20,790 nucleotides of DNA from a virus: positions 1 to 20,790 of IMG/VR virus record IMGVR_UViG_3300008448_000823; one strand, given 5' to 3'. The position numbers and the translations under genes were made by a program. Positions 1-7,770 of the stretch are shown one piece after another. The notes below the pieces were generated by a model. It did not search any database, was not told the origin of the DNA, and saw only the letters and a program-made list of their open reading frames with translations. The first letter of the stretch is position 1, and every line of letters begins with the position of its first letter.

Positions 1-1804
1 GGTTGGAAACCGTCAGCGTGGCGTTCTGGCCGGACGTGGCCGTGGCCGTCACCGGAAGCGATGGCGCGGAACGATGCAACAGTCCCTGCTGGTCCGTCCA
101 TTCGTACACGGCCACCCACTGGTATTGCCCAGCGGACAAGCCGCCACCGGAGCCGGACAGCGCCACCGTGACTTCATCCGGCCACACCAGGAACCCAAGT
201 TCCACCACGGACGCGCCATCGTATTGGGACGCTAGGCCGCCGCCCAGGACCAGCGAACCGCCCAGCGTCGAACGATTGTCCACCAGCGGCGCGCCCTGAA
301 AATCCACCACCATGGACGACACGCCGGTGATGGTCCGCAAATCGCCCAGGTCCGCGGCCACCGTTCCGGACTCCATCACCGCGACGCGGCACGATGAACC
401 GTCCAGCGTCACCGCGGACGCCACGTGTGACGCGCCTCCCGCGAACGTGGAGCGCGCGCCGTCCGCGGTTCCGTAGAACACGCGCGCCACCACGTCCACC
501 GGCGTGGCGTCCGACACCACCACCACCTGATTCTGGAGCGGAAGGACAGCGCCGGTGGTCCGCGATACGTACGCCAGCGCCGCGAAGGCGCGGCCCTGAA
601 ACACCCATGGCTGGGACACCAGCGCGGTGGACCAAATATATCCGGCGGATGAACTGGTCCCCGTGTCATGCGCCAGGACGATGGTGAACACGCGGAGCGG
701 AATGGCGTTGTCTCGCCACGTGGCCCACGTGCGGAACCGGGAGGACCCACCAGCCGCGTCCACGCTAACAGTCCCCACTTGGACACACGTGGCCGCGATA
801 ACACCCCCGACAACCAATGTGGGCAAGGCTGGAAAAGGGTTCAGCAGCTGGCCATCCGTTGCCGCGGTGTAAAGCAAAGGACCCACCCCGAACGTCACCA
901 GGACGCCGGCCGTGTCCGCTGTCACCGTCACCACGTCCGGGGAGTATCCCGCCAGAACCTGTTGGGCCAGCTGGACCGCGATGGCGCTGGACGCGTACAC
1001 GCGGAGCGTGATGCCACCGGCGTCATTGGCGAACACCAGGAACAAGCGGGGACCGTCCACCGTCGTCTGAACGCGTACGTCCCAATTTTGCTTGGCCGCC
1101 ACCGTGGACAGCGTGGACGTGGTGCCTGGTGATGCCGCCGTCAGGACCACCGGCGCGCCGATGGACACGCCCAGGGATGGATACACGGCCGACACGTACA
1201 GGCGGCCGTCCCCGCCCATGAAATACACCAGCGCGGATTCGTCCAAGTTCACCACCCGCGGCTTGGACGCGTTCGTGGCCACCAGGCCGCTGTTCAGGAC
1301 CAGCTGGCCGCTGCTGGTGTCCACGGCCGCGTATCGAACCAGCGGGGTGGACGTGGTGCTGTCGAACTCCTCCCAGGCGTACACCTGAAGGCCGGACGCC
1401 AGCGTGGTGGAATCCCCACCGCGACGCTGAACCGTTCCGTTCACCACCGGCGCTGTTTCGATATCGCATGGCGTAAATGCGCCTTTGTCCACCCACGATT
1501 CAGCGCCGTCCGCGTAACTGAACAGCCTGGACTCCGCCGGCGTGACACTGGAGCGCGCCACGGCCAGCAGTTCGTCCTGGTATCCGGTCAGCGCCACCGG
1601 ACTCTCCAGCTGGGCGAACCCGCTGGCGGTGGCAATCTTTCGCGGAAGCGCGGTGTATCCGTTTCGCTTCCGTAGCTGCTTCAGCGTGCCGAACGTCCCG
1701 TTTTCCAGTTCGGCCAGCTTCCCCATGGCCACTTGTTTCTGGTCCGTTTTGGTGTCGATTCCTCCCACCAGGGGAAGCGCGACGATTTGACGCTGGAGCG
1801 GCAT
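1..1804 (-). CDS. Nozzle-like tail protein, C-terminus cut off by window edge
   Basis: An open frame starts at ATG 1804 (MPLQRQIVALPLVGGIDTKT) and reads without a stop to the left edge, giving at least 601 residues. The ATG follows an AGGGGAA ribosome binding site and lies 3 nt after the fibre stop codon. The opening residues, including a segment reading ENGTFGTLKQLRKRNGYTAL (about residues 32-51), resemble podovirus tail proteins of the P22 gp10 / T7 gp12 nozzle type. The rest is rich in short beta-strand-like stretches (Val, Thr, Gly, Ala), as expected for a beta-propeller nozzle. Its place after adaptor and fibre genes supports a role in the tail tube that closes the portal channel. Family assignment is by resemblance and context. 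An alternative is another large beta-rich tail protein. The real C-terminus is not visible. Confidence 0.75.
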   Translation of the reverse strand, partial: MPLQRQIVALPLVGGIDTKTDQKQVAMGKLAELENGTFGTLKQLRKRNGYTALPRKIATASGFAQLESPVALTGYQDELLAVARSSVTPAESRLFSYADGAESWVDKGAFTPCDIETAPVVNGTVQRRGGDSTTLASGLQVYAWEEFDSTTSTPLVRYAAVDTSSGQLVLNSGLVATNASKPRVVNLDESALVYFMGGDGRLYVSAVYPSLGVSIGAPVVLTAASPGTTSTLSTVAAKQNWDVRVQTTVDGPRLFLVFANDAGGITLRVYASSAIAVQLAQQVLAGYSPDVVTVTADTAGVLVTFGVGPLLYTAATDGQLLNPFPALPTLVVGGVIAATCVQVGTVSVDAAGGSSRFRTWATWRDNAIPLRVFTIVLAHDTGTSSSAGYIWSTALVSQPWVFQGRAFAALAYVSRTTGAVLPLQNQVVVVSDATPVDVVARVFYGTADGARSTFAGGASHVASAVTLDGSSCRVAVMESGTVAADLGDLRTITGVSSMVVDFQGAPLVDNRSTLGGSLVLGGGLASQYDGASVVELGFLVWPDEVTVALSGSGGGLSAGQYQWVAVYEWTDQQGLLHRSAPSLPVTATATSGQNATLTVSN

Positions 1805-1807
1805 CGT

Positions 1808-3523
1808 TTAGTTCCCCTGGAACGCCAACAGCTGGGTGGAAATAAATGACGCGCTCCCTGTGTTTACCTTGGCAAAAAACGCAATCGCGGCCGGCGCGCC
1901 GCCCTCCACGATTTGCAAGGGCAGTTCATAAACCACCGGAAGCCCACCCATTGAATCCACGGGGTTGATTTGGTGAATAAACGTCCACGTGGTTCCGCTT
2001 ATTGTCACCTCTAACTTCAGGTCAATGGTCGCGGTGGCGGTGTAGATTTGCCCCATCACGCCGTCCTGTCTTGGCTGAACACGAACGTGAAGTATTCCAC
2101 CGGCCACGTTCCACGAAGTAGTCAGCGAATGAATCGACGTGTAGGACGTACTGGAAACCGTCAGCGTTCCCGTTCGCTGGGTGTAGCCCCATCGCGGCTG
2201 TAGTCGATCCGGCTCCAGGTTGTACGCCAGAACCTTTTGGTTGGTGACGTTCGCATCCTGAATCTTCGCGGTGGTCACGTTCAGGTCCGCGATTTTCGCG
2301 GTGGTGACAGCTAGTTCCGCCAGGTTTTCCGTGGCCACCGTGCGATATGCCAGATTTCCGGTGGGCGATGTTCCCGAAATGCCGCCGAACACTTCGCCCA
2401 AGCCAATGTTTCCAGCGGGCAGCCAGCCGCTTCCAGACGCAAAAAAGCCGCCGCCGGTAATCGTTCCCGCGGCGATGTTTCCGGTGGGGATACCAAAACC
2501 GTTCGTGCCTCCGGTGATGGTCCCCAGCGCGATGTTCCCGGCCATCGTCGCGGTTCCGGATGGCGTAGCCTGTCCGACGATGGTTCCCAGCGCGATGTTT
2601 CCGGACGCATAATATCCGCCGAAAAACGCGGACCCGCCGGTGATGGTCCCGGTGGCGATGTTGCCGGTGGCGCGCCAGTATCCGCTGAACGCGGCGGACC
2701 CGCCGGTGATGGTTCCTAGGCCAAGGTTTCCCGTGACGGTGGCGCGCGTATTGTCTGGCGTCGCCTGGCCTGTAATCGTCCCCAGCGCCACCTGGCCGGT
2801 GGGGCTTCCTGCATACGCGGCCTGGTTCCCCAGGATGCCGCCCACCTTGGCGCGGAGAGTCGTCCCCGAAACCTCCACCGTGGACGCGTCAGGCGCCACC
2901 CACGTGGACGTGACAGTGGAGCCGGCCGCGGTTCCGAACCAGAACCGGCCCACGGTGGCTGGCGCGGCGGCGGGGACCCGGAGCGTGTACGCAATCACGC
3001 CGGACGCTGGCGCCGCCACGGTGATGGCCGCACCAGCTGGCGCCGCCGCCTGGCGAAGAATGAACGAACCGGCTTCGATTCCGGACAGCGTTCCCGCGTT
3101 GCTGAAAATAAAAGAATCGGACCCGCTGTTATAGGCCGCGGACGTGGTGGCCAACATTCCGGTGATGGTTCCAGTGGCGCCCACCACGGACCCGTTGTTC
3201 GTCAGCTGGACCTGATAACCGGCGCCATCGTTCCAATACGCTTCCCCGCCCACCGCGTACAAGCCCACCGGGAACGTGGTGGCCGACAGCGGCGCCGCCT
3301 GGGACACCACCTGGAGCCGGTCCGCGTTCGTCAGGCCGTGGCCGGCCATGGACAAATCCGCGTCAATGTCCAGGCCAGCGACAGGAACCGGACGGCCGGC
3401 CCCGTTCGTGTGGTCGTGGGCGTCCACGGACTCCAGCGCCGCGTTCAGTTCGGATGCCCAGGTGGGGCCAATCGTCACACCTACGTCCGGAAGGACTAGG
3501 CCCATGTTCGGGGTGGTGGCCAT
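1808..3523 (-). CDS. Tail fibre protein with Gly-rich repeat shaft
   Basis: A 571-residue protein. Residues 1-70 (MATTPNMGLVLPDVGV, then ALESVDAHDHTNGAG and LDIDADLSM) look like the virion-anchoring N-terminus of many podovirus fibres. About residues 240-395 carry eight imperfect repeats with core GNIALGTITGG separated by 8-13 variable residues. Residues about 397-430 carry three trunk repeats of the type LAVTTAKIADLN, common in fibre stalks. The last 140 residues have no repeats and probably form the beta-rich tip. It should be a trimeric host-recognition fibre. The ATG follows AGGAGAACAGCAGC, and the gene ends in TAA. It sits between the adaptor and the nozzle-like gene. Fibre assignment is firm from architecture; receptor and enzymatic activity are unknown, and no chaperone or endosialidase motif was recognised. 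Confidence 0.85.
   Translation of the reverse strand: MATTPNMGLVLPDVGVTIGPTWASELNAALESVDAHDHTNGAGRPVPVAGLDIDADLSMAGHGLTNADRLQVVSQAAPLSATTFPVGLYAVGGEAYWNDGAGYQVQLTNNGSVVGATGTITGMLATTSAAYNSGSDSFIFSNAGTLSGIEAGSFILRQAAAPAGAAITVAAPASGVIAYTLRVPAAAPATVGRFWFGTAAGSTVTSTWVAPDASTVEVSGTTLRAKVGGILGNQAAYAGSPTGQVALGTITGQATPDNTRATVTGNLGLGTITGGSAAFSGYWRATGNIATGTITGGSAFFGGYYASGNIALGTIVGQATPSGTATMAGNIALGTITGGTNGFGIPTGNIAAGTITGGGFFASGSGWLPAGNIGLGEVFGGISGTSPTGNLAYRTVATENLAELAVTTAKIADLNVTTAKIQDANVTNQKVLAYNLEPDRLQPRWGYTQRTGTLTVSSTSYTSIHSLTTSWNVAGGILHVRVQPRQDGVMGQIYTATATIDLKLEVTISGTTWTFIHQINPVDSMGGLPVVYELPLQIVEGGAPAAIAFFAKVNTGSASFISTQLLAFQGN
2340..2810 (-). repeat. Degenerate direct repeats in the tail fibre gene
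   Basis: Eight imperfect units of roughly 55-75 nt encode the GNIALGTITGG-type shaft repeats. On the plus strand they show recurring words such as GCGATGTTTCCGG and GTGATGGT(T/C)CC. Because similarity is visible in the DNA as well as the protein, the array could gain or lose units by recombination and so change fibre length. Confidence 0.75.
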
Positions 3524-3538
3524 GCTGCTGTTCTCCTG

Positions 3539-4273
3539 TTACGGGGTCCACCAGCCACCACCGAAGCCGCCGTTGTATGGCCAGGCGCCGCTGGTGAACT
3601 GGGTGTCCGCCACGGTGGCGGGGTTGGCCGCGTCGCGGTTCGCGGCGGAGCCGTTGATTCGCTGGACCAGCGCGGCCTTTTGCGCCAGCAGAACGGACAC
3701 GTCGGATTCCTCCTTCTGGAGCGCCTTTATCGCGGCGTCCACCACCACATACTCCAGCCACCCGGAAATACCGTCCGCCACGTCCGCGTCCGTCACCAGC
3801 GCGACCACGCGCGGCACGTACCACAAGCGGAGCGATTGGCCGGCTTGGGGCGTGGGAGTAATCCACAGGCTGTTGGCGCTTAGTCGATACCGGATGTTGG
3901 TCACACCCACCCACGTTTGCACGCTGGCGGTGGTGTACCGGTTCCGCTCCGTCATATTGAACGGACGAAGGGACACGTACGTGGCGCTGGGGGTTCCGGC
4001 CGTCCCCTGGATGGCCAGGTCCACGCCCAGCAGCTTGTAAAAATCAGCGGGGAGCGGGTAACGCTCCACCCCGTCCACCGTGGTGATGGTCGCGGTGGTG
4101 GCGAAGTAATCGTTCCCGTAGTTCGTCACCAGCAGGTCGTACAGTTCGGCCAAGCTGCTGTTGATATAGCTATTGAACTCCGCGTCCGTGACGAACTGGG
4201 AAGCGGTCATGTCCGCGCGCTGGCGCGCCGCGGTGCGAATCTCCGCCAGGGTCATTTGGGGATACGTTGGCAT
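3539..4273 (-). CDS. Head-tail adaptor (connector) protein
   Basis: A 244-residue protein. Its N-terminus (MTLAEIRTAARQRADM, then FVTDAEFNSYINSSLAELYD at about residues 27-46) is typical of phage adaptor proteins that dock under the portal ring (P22 gp4 / T7 gp11-type role). The middle (about 60-150) is beta-rich. A helical segment near residues 165-208 (WLEYVVVDAAIKALQKEES) fits the C-terminal helices of this family. The C-terminus is Gly/Trp rich (GGFGGGWWTP). It starts at ATG 4273, with GGAGCGT about 7 nt upstream, and ends in TAA, 15 nt before the fibre gene. Position between head genes and tail genes supports the call. No catalytic function is expected. Confidence 0.8.
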   Translation of the reverse strand: MPTYPQMTLAEIRTAARQRADMTASQFVTDAEFNSYINSSLAELYDLLVTNYGNDYFATTATITTVDGVERYPLPADFYKLLGVDLAIQGTAGTPSATYVSLRPFNMTERNRYTTASVQTWVGVTNIRYRLSANSLWITPTPQAGQSLRLWYVPRVVALVTDADVADGISGWLEYVVVDAAIKALQKEESDVSVLLAQKAALVQRINGSAANRDAANPATVADTQFTSGAWPYNGGFGGGWWTP

Positions 4274-4305
4274 GGCGTGACGCTCCTGGCGGATGGTGGC
4301 CGGAA

Positions 4306-4336
4306 GCGCGGCCCCACCACGATGGTGAAGCCGCGC
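4306..4336 (-). promoter_or_regulatory. Strong intergenic RNA hairpin
   Basis: In the minus-strand transcript, GCGCGGC pairs with GCCGCGC (7 bp), then UU faces GG (two wobble pairs), then CACCA pairs with UGGUG (5 bp) around a UCG loop, giving a near-continuous 14-bp stem. On the plus strand the wobble positions become C-A mismatches, so the structure fits the sense transcript best. No U-tract follows, so it is more likely a stability or processing element than an intrinsic terminator. It lies in the 81-nt gap between the adaptor gene and the upstream repeat-protein gene. Confidence 0.6.
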
Positions 4337-4354
4337 CTCCGTTCGGTGTTCCTG

Positions 4355-4954
4355 TTACCGCGACAGCAGCGCGTCCGCCAGGCGGCGCCGCTTTCGCTCC
4401 GCCTCCAGCGTTCGCATGGCGCCTTCGTCCAGCGCGCCCAAGGCCATTTCCTTCCTTAGCTTCATCATGTCCGCGGCCTCCATGTCCTTCAGGGCGCCAG
4501 CATCCAGCGCGCCCAAGCCCATGGCGTTCTTCCGCTTCATCATGCTCGCGGCCTTCAGGTCCGCGACCACGCCAGCATCCAGCGCGCCCACCGTCCCGCC
4601 GTCCGCGTATCGCGCGCGGGCCTTGCCACCGTACGCGTGGCCGCCCAGGCGCTCCCCCAGTTCGTGGGACGCGCCTTCGTCGTCGTCGTCCTCCCCGATG
4701 TGTTCACCCTCCACGTGGGGGGATGCGTCACACACCAGGAACGCGGCCTTCAGCGCCTCCGCCACGGCCCTGGTGTCCCCGGCCTTCACCGCGTCCACCA
4801 GTTCGGCGGCCACGTCCTCCAGCTGGGACTCCAGGCTGGCCTCCGCGTCCTCCGCGTCCTCCGCGCCGTCCCCAAACCCCAGCTTCACACCCTCCGTGGG
4901 CTTCAGCTGGGCGAGAATCAGCGCCACCTTCCGGCTGTCATCGTCATGCGTCAT
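4355..4954 (-). CDS. Unknown head-region protein with 25-residue repeats
   Basis: A 199-residue protein of no recognised family. The N-terminal half is acidic and helical (about residues 28-60 include AEDAEDAEASLESQLEDV, and an EDDDDEGA patch lies near residues 88-95). The C-terminal part (about residues 120-197) has three tandem copies of a 25-residue unit starting GALDAG or GALDEG; the first two contain MMK followed by basic residues, and the third ends in a very basic stretch (ERKRRRLADALL). It starts at ATG 4954 with a strong GGAGG site and ends in TAA. It lies between the decoration-like gene and the adaptor gene, so an internal head, assembly or head-completion role is plausible. This is inference from position. 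The opposite charge of the two halves suggests a binding or assembly role. Confidence 0.75.
   Translation of the reverse strand: MTHDDDSRKVALILAQLKPTEGVKLGFGDGAEDAEDAEASLESQLEDVAAELVDAVKAGDTRAVAEALKAAFLVCDASPHVEGEHIGEDDDDEGASHELGERLGGHAYGGKARARYADGGTVGALDAGVVADLKAASMMKRKNAMGLGALDAGALKDMEAADMMKLRKEMALGALDEGAMRTLEAERKRRRLADALLSR
4400..4591 (-). repeat. Three copies of a 75-nt-period repeat inside a gene
   Basis: The word AGCGCGCCCA (plus strand) recurs at 4431, 4506 and 4581, exactly 75 nt apart, and is preceded each time by a related (C/T)TCGTCC or GCATCC stretch. These encode the GALDAG starts of the 25-residue protein repeats. The copies diverge away from this core. Confidence 0.8.
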
Positions 4955-4972
4955 GGTGGCCTCCGTCGCGCA

Positions 4973-5353
4973 TCACAGCGCGGTGCTGTTGGACAGCGTG
5001 AACGCCAACAGGATGGACTCCCCGCTGGCGGGGTCCGTCGCGGTGGCGCCAGCGTACGCCTTCAGCGTCAGCGTGGGCGCGTCCGCGTTCGTGATGGCGT
5101 CCGCGGACAGCGCCACGTCCGGCGCGGCCGGCGCGGCCGTCCCCTTCCACGTGGCGGTCAGGCCCAGCGTGGCCACGTAACTGTCCTGGAACGTCACCAC
5201 GTACGTCCCGGTGGCGGACTTCGCCACGCTGGCGATTCCCTTTCCGCGGACCAGCGTGGCCGCGCCGGAAGCGCCAAATGACACCTCCGCGAACAGCTGG
5301 ACCACGCCCTTCTCCAGCGTTCCCTGAAACTGGTTGAACATCCGATTTGCCAT
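4973..5353 (-). CDS. Probable capsid decoration or minor head protein
   Basis: A 126-residue protein starting MANRMFNQFQGTLEKGVVQL. The N-terminal half alternates strands and turns (VVQLFAEVSF, ATLVRGKGIASV, GTYVVTFQDSYVATLG), and the C-terminus (LLAFTLSNSTAL) is also strand-like. It resembles small structural proteins encoded just after the major capsid gene in many tailed phages. The start at ATG 5353 has an excellent GGAGGAAAAC ribosome binding site, consistent with high expression. It follows the capsid gene across a 73-nt gap that holds a hairpin. Location supports a head decoration or minor capsid role; this is inference, since no decoration fold can be proven from the sequence. A tail protein is a less likely alternative. 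Confidence 0.7.
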   Translation of the reverse strand: MANRMFNQFQGTLEKGVVQLFAEVSFGASGAATLVRGKGIASVAKSATGTYVVTFQDSYVATLGLTATWKGTAAPAAPDVALSADAITNADAPTLTLKAYAGATATDPASGESILLAFTLSNSTAL

Positions 5354-5373
5354 GTTTTCCTCCGTTGTGGGAA

Positions 5374-5408
5374 AGGCCGGCCACGGCCACGCGGACCCCG
5401 GCCGGCCT
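5374..5408 (-). terminator. GC-rich hairpin after the capsid gene, weak terminator
   Basis: Perfect 9-bp inverted repeat (AGGCCGGCC at 5374-5382, GGCCGGCCT at 5400-5408) with a 17-nt loop, located after the capsid stop codon. In the minus-strand RNA it is followed by only UUUCCC, so termination would be partial at best. It may protect the 3' end of the capsid message or reduce transcription into the downstream genes. Confidence 0.45.
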
Positions 5409-5426
5409 CCCCGGATTGTCGAACGA

Positions 5427-6656
5427 TTAAGCGCCCAGCGTCAGGACACCGTTCCAGCCGGGAGCGTTGCACCCCAGCTGGGCGTACGAAACCACGCGGA
5501 CCTCCGCGGCGTCCGCGTCACTCACACGCAGCATCTCCAGGCCGTCCGCGTACCGCGCGATGTGCGGCGCGTCGCCCAGGGAGTACAGCTTCCACGTGTC
5601 CGTCTGGAGAAGGAACGCGCGCTTGGGGGGACAGTTGCGGTCCGGGAACACCTTGATTTGGCCATGGGCGCCATTGATCAGGATTCCGGGGAACGCGATT
5701 TCCGCCGGACCCTCCATGGTGATGTACTGGGCCTTGGCGCCCAGGGACTTCTCCAGCGCGGAGTACGAACCGAAGGACATAATGCACACGTCCGGCTCGC
5801 CGCCTTCGCGGGCCACCAACAGCGAACCGTCCACCAGCGCCTCTTCGATGTTCTGCGCGCTTCCATCGTACCGGACGCCGGCCAGGCGCACGGGGTCCAC
5901 GGAACGATCCACACCGAACCAGTTGTCACCGGTGGTGGGAGCGTTCAGCGGGAGCCAGCCCAGAAGGCCGGACAGCTTGGCGTTCAGGTCGCCCTGAATC
6001 ACCAGCGAATCGCCAGCGGTCCAGCCGGTGGGCGAACCAGCGGCGCCGCCCCAGGTGGTGGCGGACACGGTGATGGTTCCGGCCGTACGGTTCACGGCCA
6101 CGATGTAACCGACACCCGCGCGCTGGGTTCCGCCGCCGTCCGTGCTGGTGGCGATGAGGACCTGATTCCGCTCGAAGTTCACCACGTCGCCAGGGTTGGA
6201 CAGCGTGACCACGCCGGACGTGATGCCGCCGGTGGCGATGGTGCCAATCGTACCCGTCCCCGAACGGAACAGGCCGGTGGCCAAGCTGTTCGTCAGGGTT
6301 CGGATGGCGTTGTCGATCACCAGCTGGGAGCCGTTCACGAACGCCATTTTGTCCGTGCGCGACGCCATCATCACCTGGTTGTCGATCTGGGCGATGGAGT
6401 AGTCCTTCACGCGCGACAGCTTGAACGAAACCACCTCCGCCGCGGTCTGGTTCGCGCGGGCGTTGGCGTACGTGGCGGACCGGCCCTGGCTGGCGTTGAA
6501 CACCAGCGGGAGCGGGAACACGGAACCACCAAACTCCGTGTACTTCGGGACCATCGCCATGAAGGGGTTGTTCTTGTACACCAGCGACATCACCCGCTGG
6601 TCGTCATAAAGTTCCTTCAGCGCCGCATTGGCCGCGGCCATATCAAATGAAGCCAT
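5427..6656 (-). CDS. Major capsid protein
   Basis: A 409-residue protein in the position of the coat gene, directly after the scaffold gene. The N-terminus (MASFDMAAANAALKELYDDQRV) is helical, as in P22-like coats. Residues about 42-63 (EFGGSVFPLPLVFNASQGRS) and 85-105 (KDYSIAQIDNQVMMASRTDK) fit the pattern of HK97-fold capsid proteins. Residues about 150-235 form a beta-rich stretch (NFERNQVLIATST, AGVGYIVAVNRTAGTITV, DSLVIQGD) that may be an inserted domain comparable to the P22 coat insertion. Length is close to the 430 residues of the P22 coat. The ribosome binding site AAAGGAAACAA is unlike the GGAGCGA type of many neighbours. It ends in TAA and has hairpins on both sides. The coat role is well supported by order and size; the inserted-domain reading is inference. 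Confidence 0.87.
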   Translation of the reverse strand: MASFDMAAANAALKELYDDQRVMSLVYKNNPFMAMVPKYTEFGGSVFPLPLVFNASQGRSATYANARANQTAAEVVSFKLSRVKDYSIAQIDNQVMMASRTDKMAFVNGSQLVIDNAIRTLTNSLATGLFRSGTGTIGTIATGGITSGVVTLSNPGDVVNFERNQVLIATSTDGGGTQRAGVGYIVAVNRTAGTITVSATTWGGAAGSPTGWTAGDSLVIQGDLNAKLSGLLGWLPLNAPTTGDNWFGVDRSVDPVRLAGVRYDGSAQNIEEALVDGSLLVAREGGEPDVCIMSFGSYSALEKSLGAKAQYITMEGPAEIAFPGILINGAHGQIKVFPDRNCPPKRAFLLQTDTWKLYSLGDAPHIARYADGLEMLRVSDADAAEVRVVSYAQLGCNAPGWNGVLTLGA

Positions 6657-6670
6657 TTGTTTCCTTTCGC

Positions 6671-6706
6671 GGACGCGTGGCGTCCAGCTGGCGCGTCAGG
6701 CGCGCC
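6671..6706 (-). promoter_or_regulatory. Two tandem hairpins before the capsid gene
   Basis: The 59-nt gap between scaffold and capsid genes holds GGACGC-gtg-GCGTCC (6671-6685) and GGCGCG-tcagg-CGCGCC (6690-6706), both perfect 6-bp stems. No U-run follows, so they are unlikely to terminate. They end 14 nt upstream of the capsid start codon, close to its AAAGGAA site, and could protect the 5' end of the capsid message or mark a processing site. Confidence 0.5.
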
Positions 6707-6715
6707 GGTGTGTGT

Positions 6716-7756
6716 TTACTTGCCATCCAGCCGCGCCAACGCGGCTTGGATGCGTTCCATATCGGACCGGGGACGTGGTGACGCGGCGGACGTTGCGGAC
6801 GCGGTGAAGGCGTTGGACAGCGTGGCGGGACGTTTCGCGGCCGGTGGATTCACGGACGGCTTCGTTCCCTGGTTCTGCTGTCGCTGGCCTTGAGCGGCCA
6901 CCCTTGCTTGGAATTTCCGTGTCGCTGCTAACGCGTCCAGTTCGGACTCCAGCCATTTTTCCACCAGGTCCGCCGCGGTAGTCAACGGCAACAGCTGGCC
7001 GGTGGACATAAAATGGTCCTCCACGGCCTTGGACACCAGGTGGCCCTGGTTCTTCGCGGCTGTCAGTTCGTACTTTTCCGCGTTCGCGGCCACGAACTCC
7101 GTGGCCTCCCGGCGGAAGTTATGAATGACGGCCTCCTGGCTTTGGTTCAGCCGCTCCTGGGCCGCGCGCTCCGCGCGCTCCAGCGCGGTCCGCTGTTCCT
7201 CCCGAAGCTGGGCCAGTTCCTCCCGGATAGTGGCCACGTCGTCCTTCGCGGCCACGGCCGGCGCGGTGCCTCCGGACAGAACGTGGTCCGTCAGCCCTTC
7301 ATACGAAAGGCCCAGCTGGGCCAGGACGGCCAGCGGGTCCTTCCGCGCCTGGTCCCGGATGGAGTCCAGGCTGGCGGTGGACTGTTGCGCCTGGGCCTCT
7401 ATCGCGGCGCGCTCCGCCTTCAGCTGCTGGCGCGCGCGGTGAATCTCCGCCTCTTTCCGGGCCAGCGCCGCGAACCGTGCGGCGCGGCTGGACGCGGTTT
7501 CCGTGGGCGTGGTGGCCTCCGGGACCGCGGTAGCGTCCTCCGTGTCCTCCGTGGCCTCCACGGGCGCCTGGGCGGCCGCCACCGGCGTGTCCGCCGGCTG
7601 TTCGGGGAGCGATTCCGGGGAACCCACCCTGTTGGCCGCGCCCATGGGGACCGGCGCCGGCGGAAGGCCAGGGACCGGCGCCTCCATCCGTGGCATTTCC
7701 ACGCGCGTGGTCTGGGGACCGCCCACCATTTTGAACGAACTTGCTTCCACCGTCAT
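6716..7756 (-). CDS. Capsid assembly scaffolding protein
   Basis: A 346-residue protein located between portal and coat genes, the usual place for a scaffold. Residues 1-85 are Pro/Ala/Glu/Thr rich and acidic (EATEDTEDATAVPEATTPTE), hence likely disordered. Residues about 88-130 (AARFAALARKEAEIHRARQQ) and about 170-215 (EELAQLREEQRTALERAERA) are strong coiled-coil or helical stretches. The C-terminal 50 residues are basic and Ser/Ala/Gln rich and end in a helix (MERIQAALARLDGK), comparable to the basic coat-binding helix of scaffold proteins. The start at ATG 7756 has a GGAGCGACGC site. It would direct procapsid assembly and then be lost. No protease gene was recognised nearby, so exit without cleavage, as in P22, is the simpler assumption. 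Confidence 0.85.
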   Translation of the reverse strand: MTVEASSFKMVGGPQTTRVEMPRMEAPVPGLPPAPVPMGAANRVGSPESLPEQPADTPVAAAQAPVEATEDTEDATAVPEATTPTETASSRAARFAALARKEAEIHRARQQLKAERAAIEAQAQQSTASLDSIRDQARKDPLAVLAQLGLSYEGLTDHVLSGGTAPAVAAKDDVATIREELAQLREEQRTALERAERAAQERLNQSQEAVIHNFRREATEFVAANAEKYELTAAKNQGHLVSKAVEDHFMSTGQLLPLTTAADLVEKWLESELDALAATRKFQARVAAQGQRQQNQGTKPSVNPPAAKRPATLSNAFTASATSAASPRPRSDMERIQAALARLDGK

Positions 7757-7770
7757 GCGTCGCTCCGCGT

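Noticed and set aside
5334-6650. Plus-strand open frame of 438 codons opposite the capsid gene
   Set aside because: Composition is Arg/His/Gly/Val rich without a recognisable domain, and the opposite strand holds a convincing major capsid protein with a good start.
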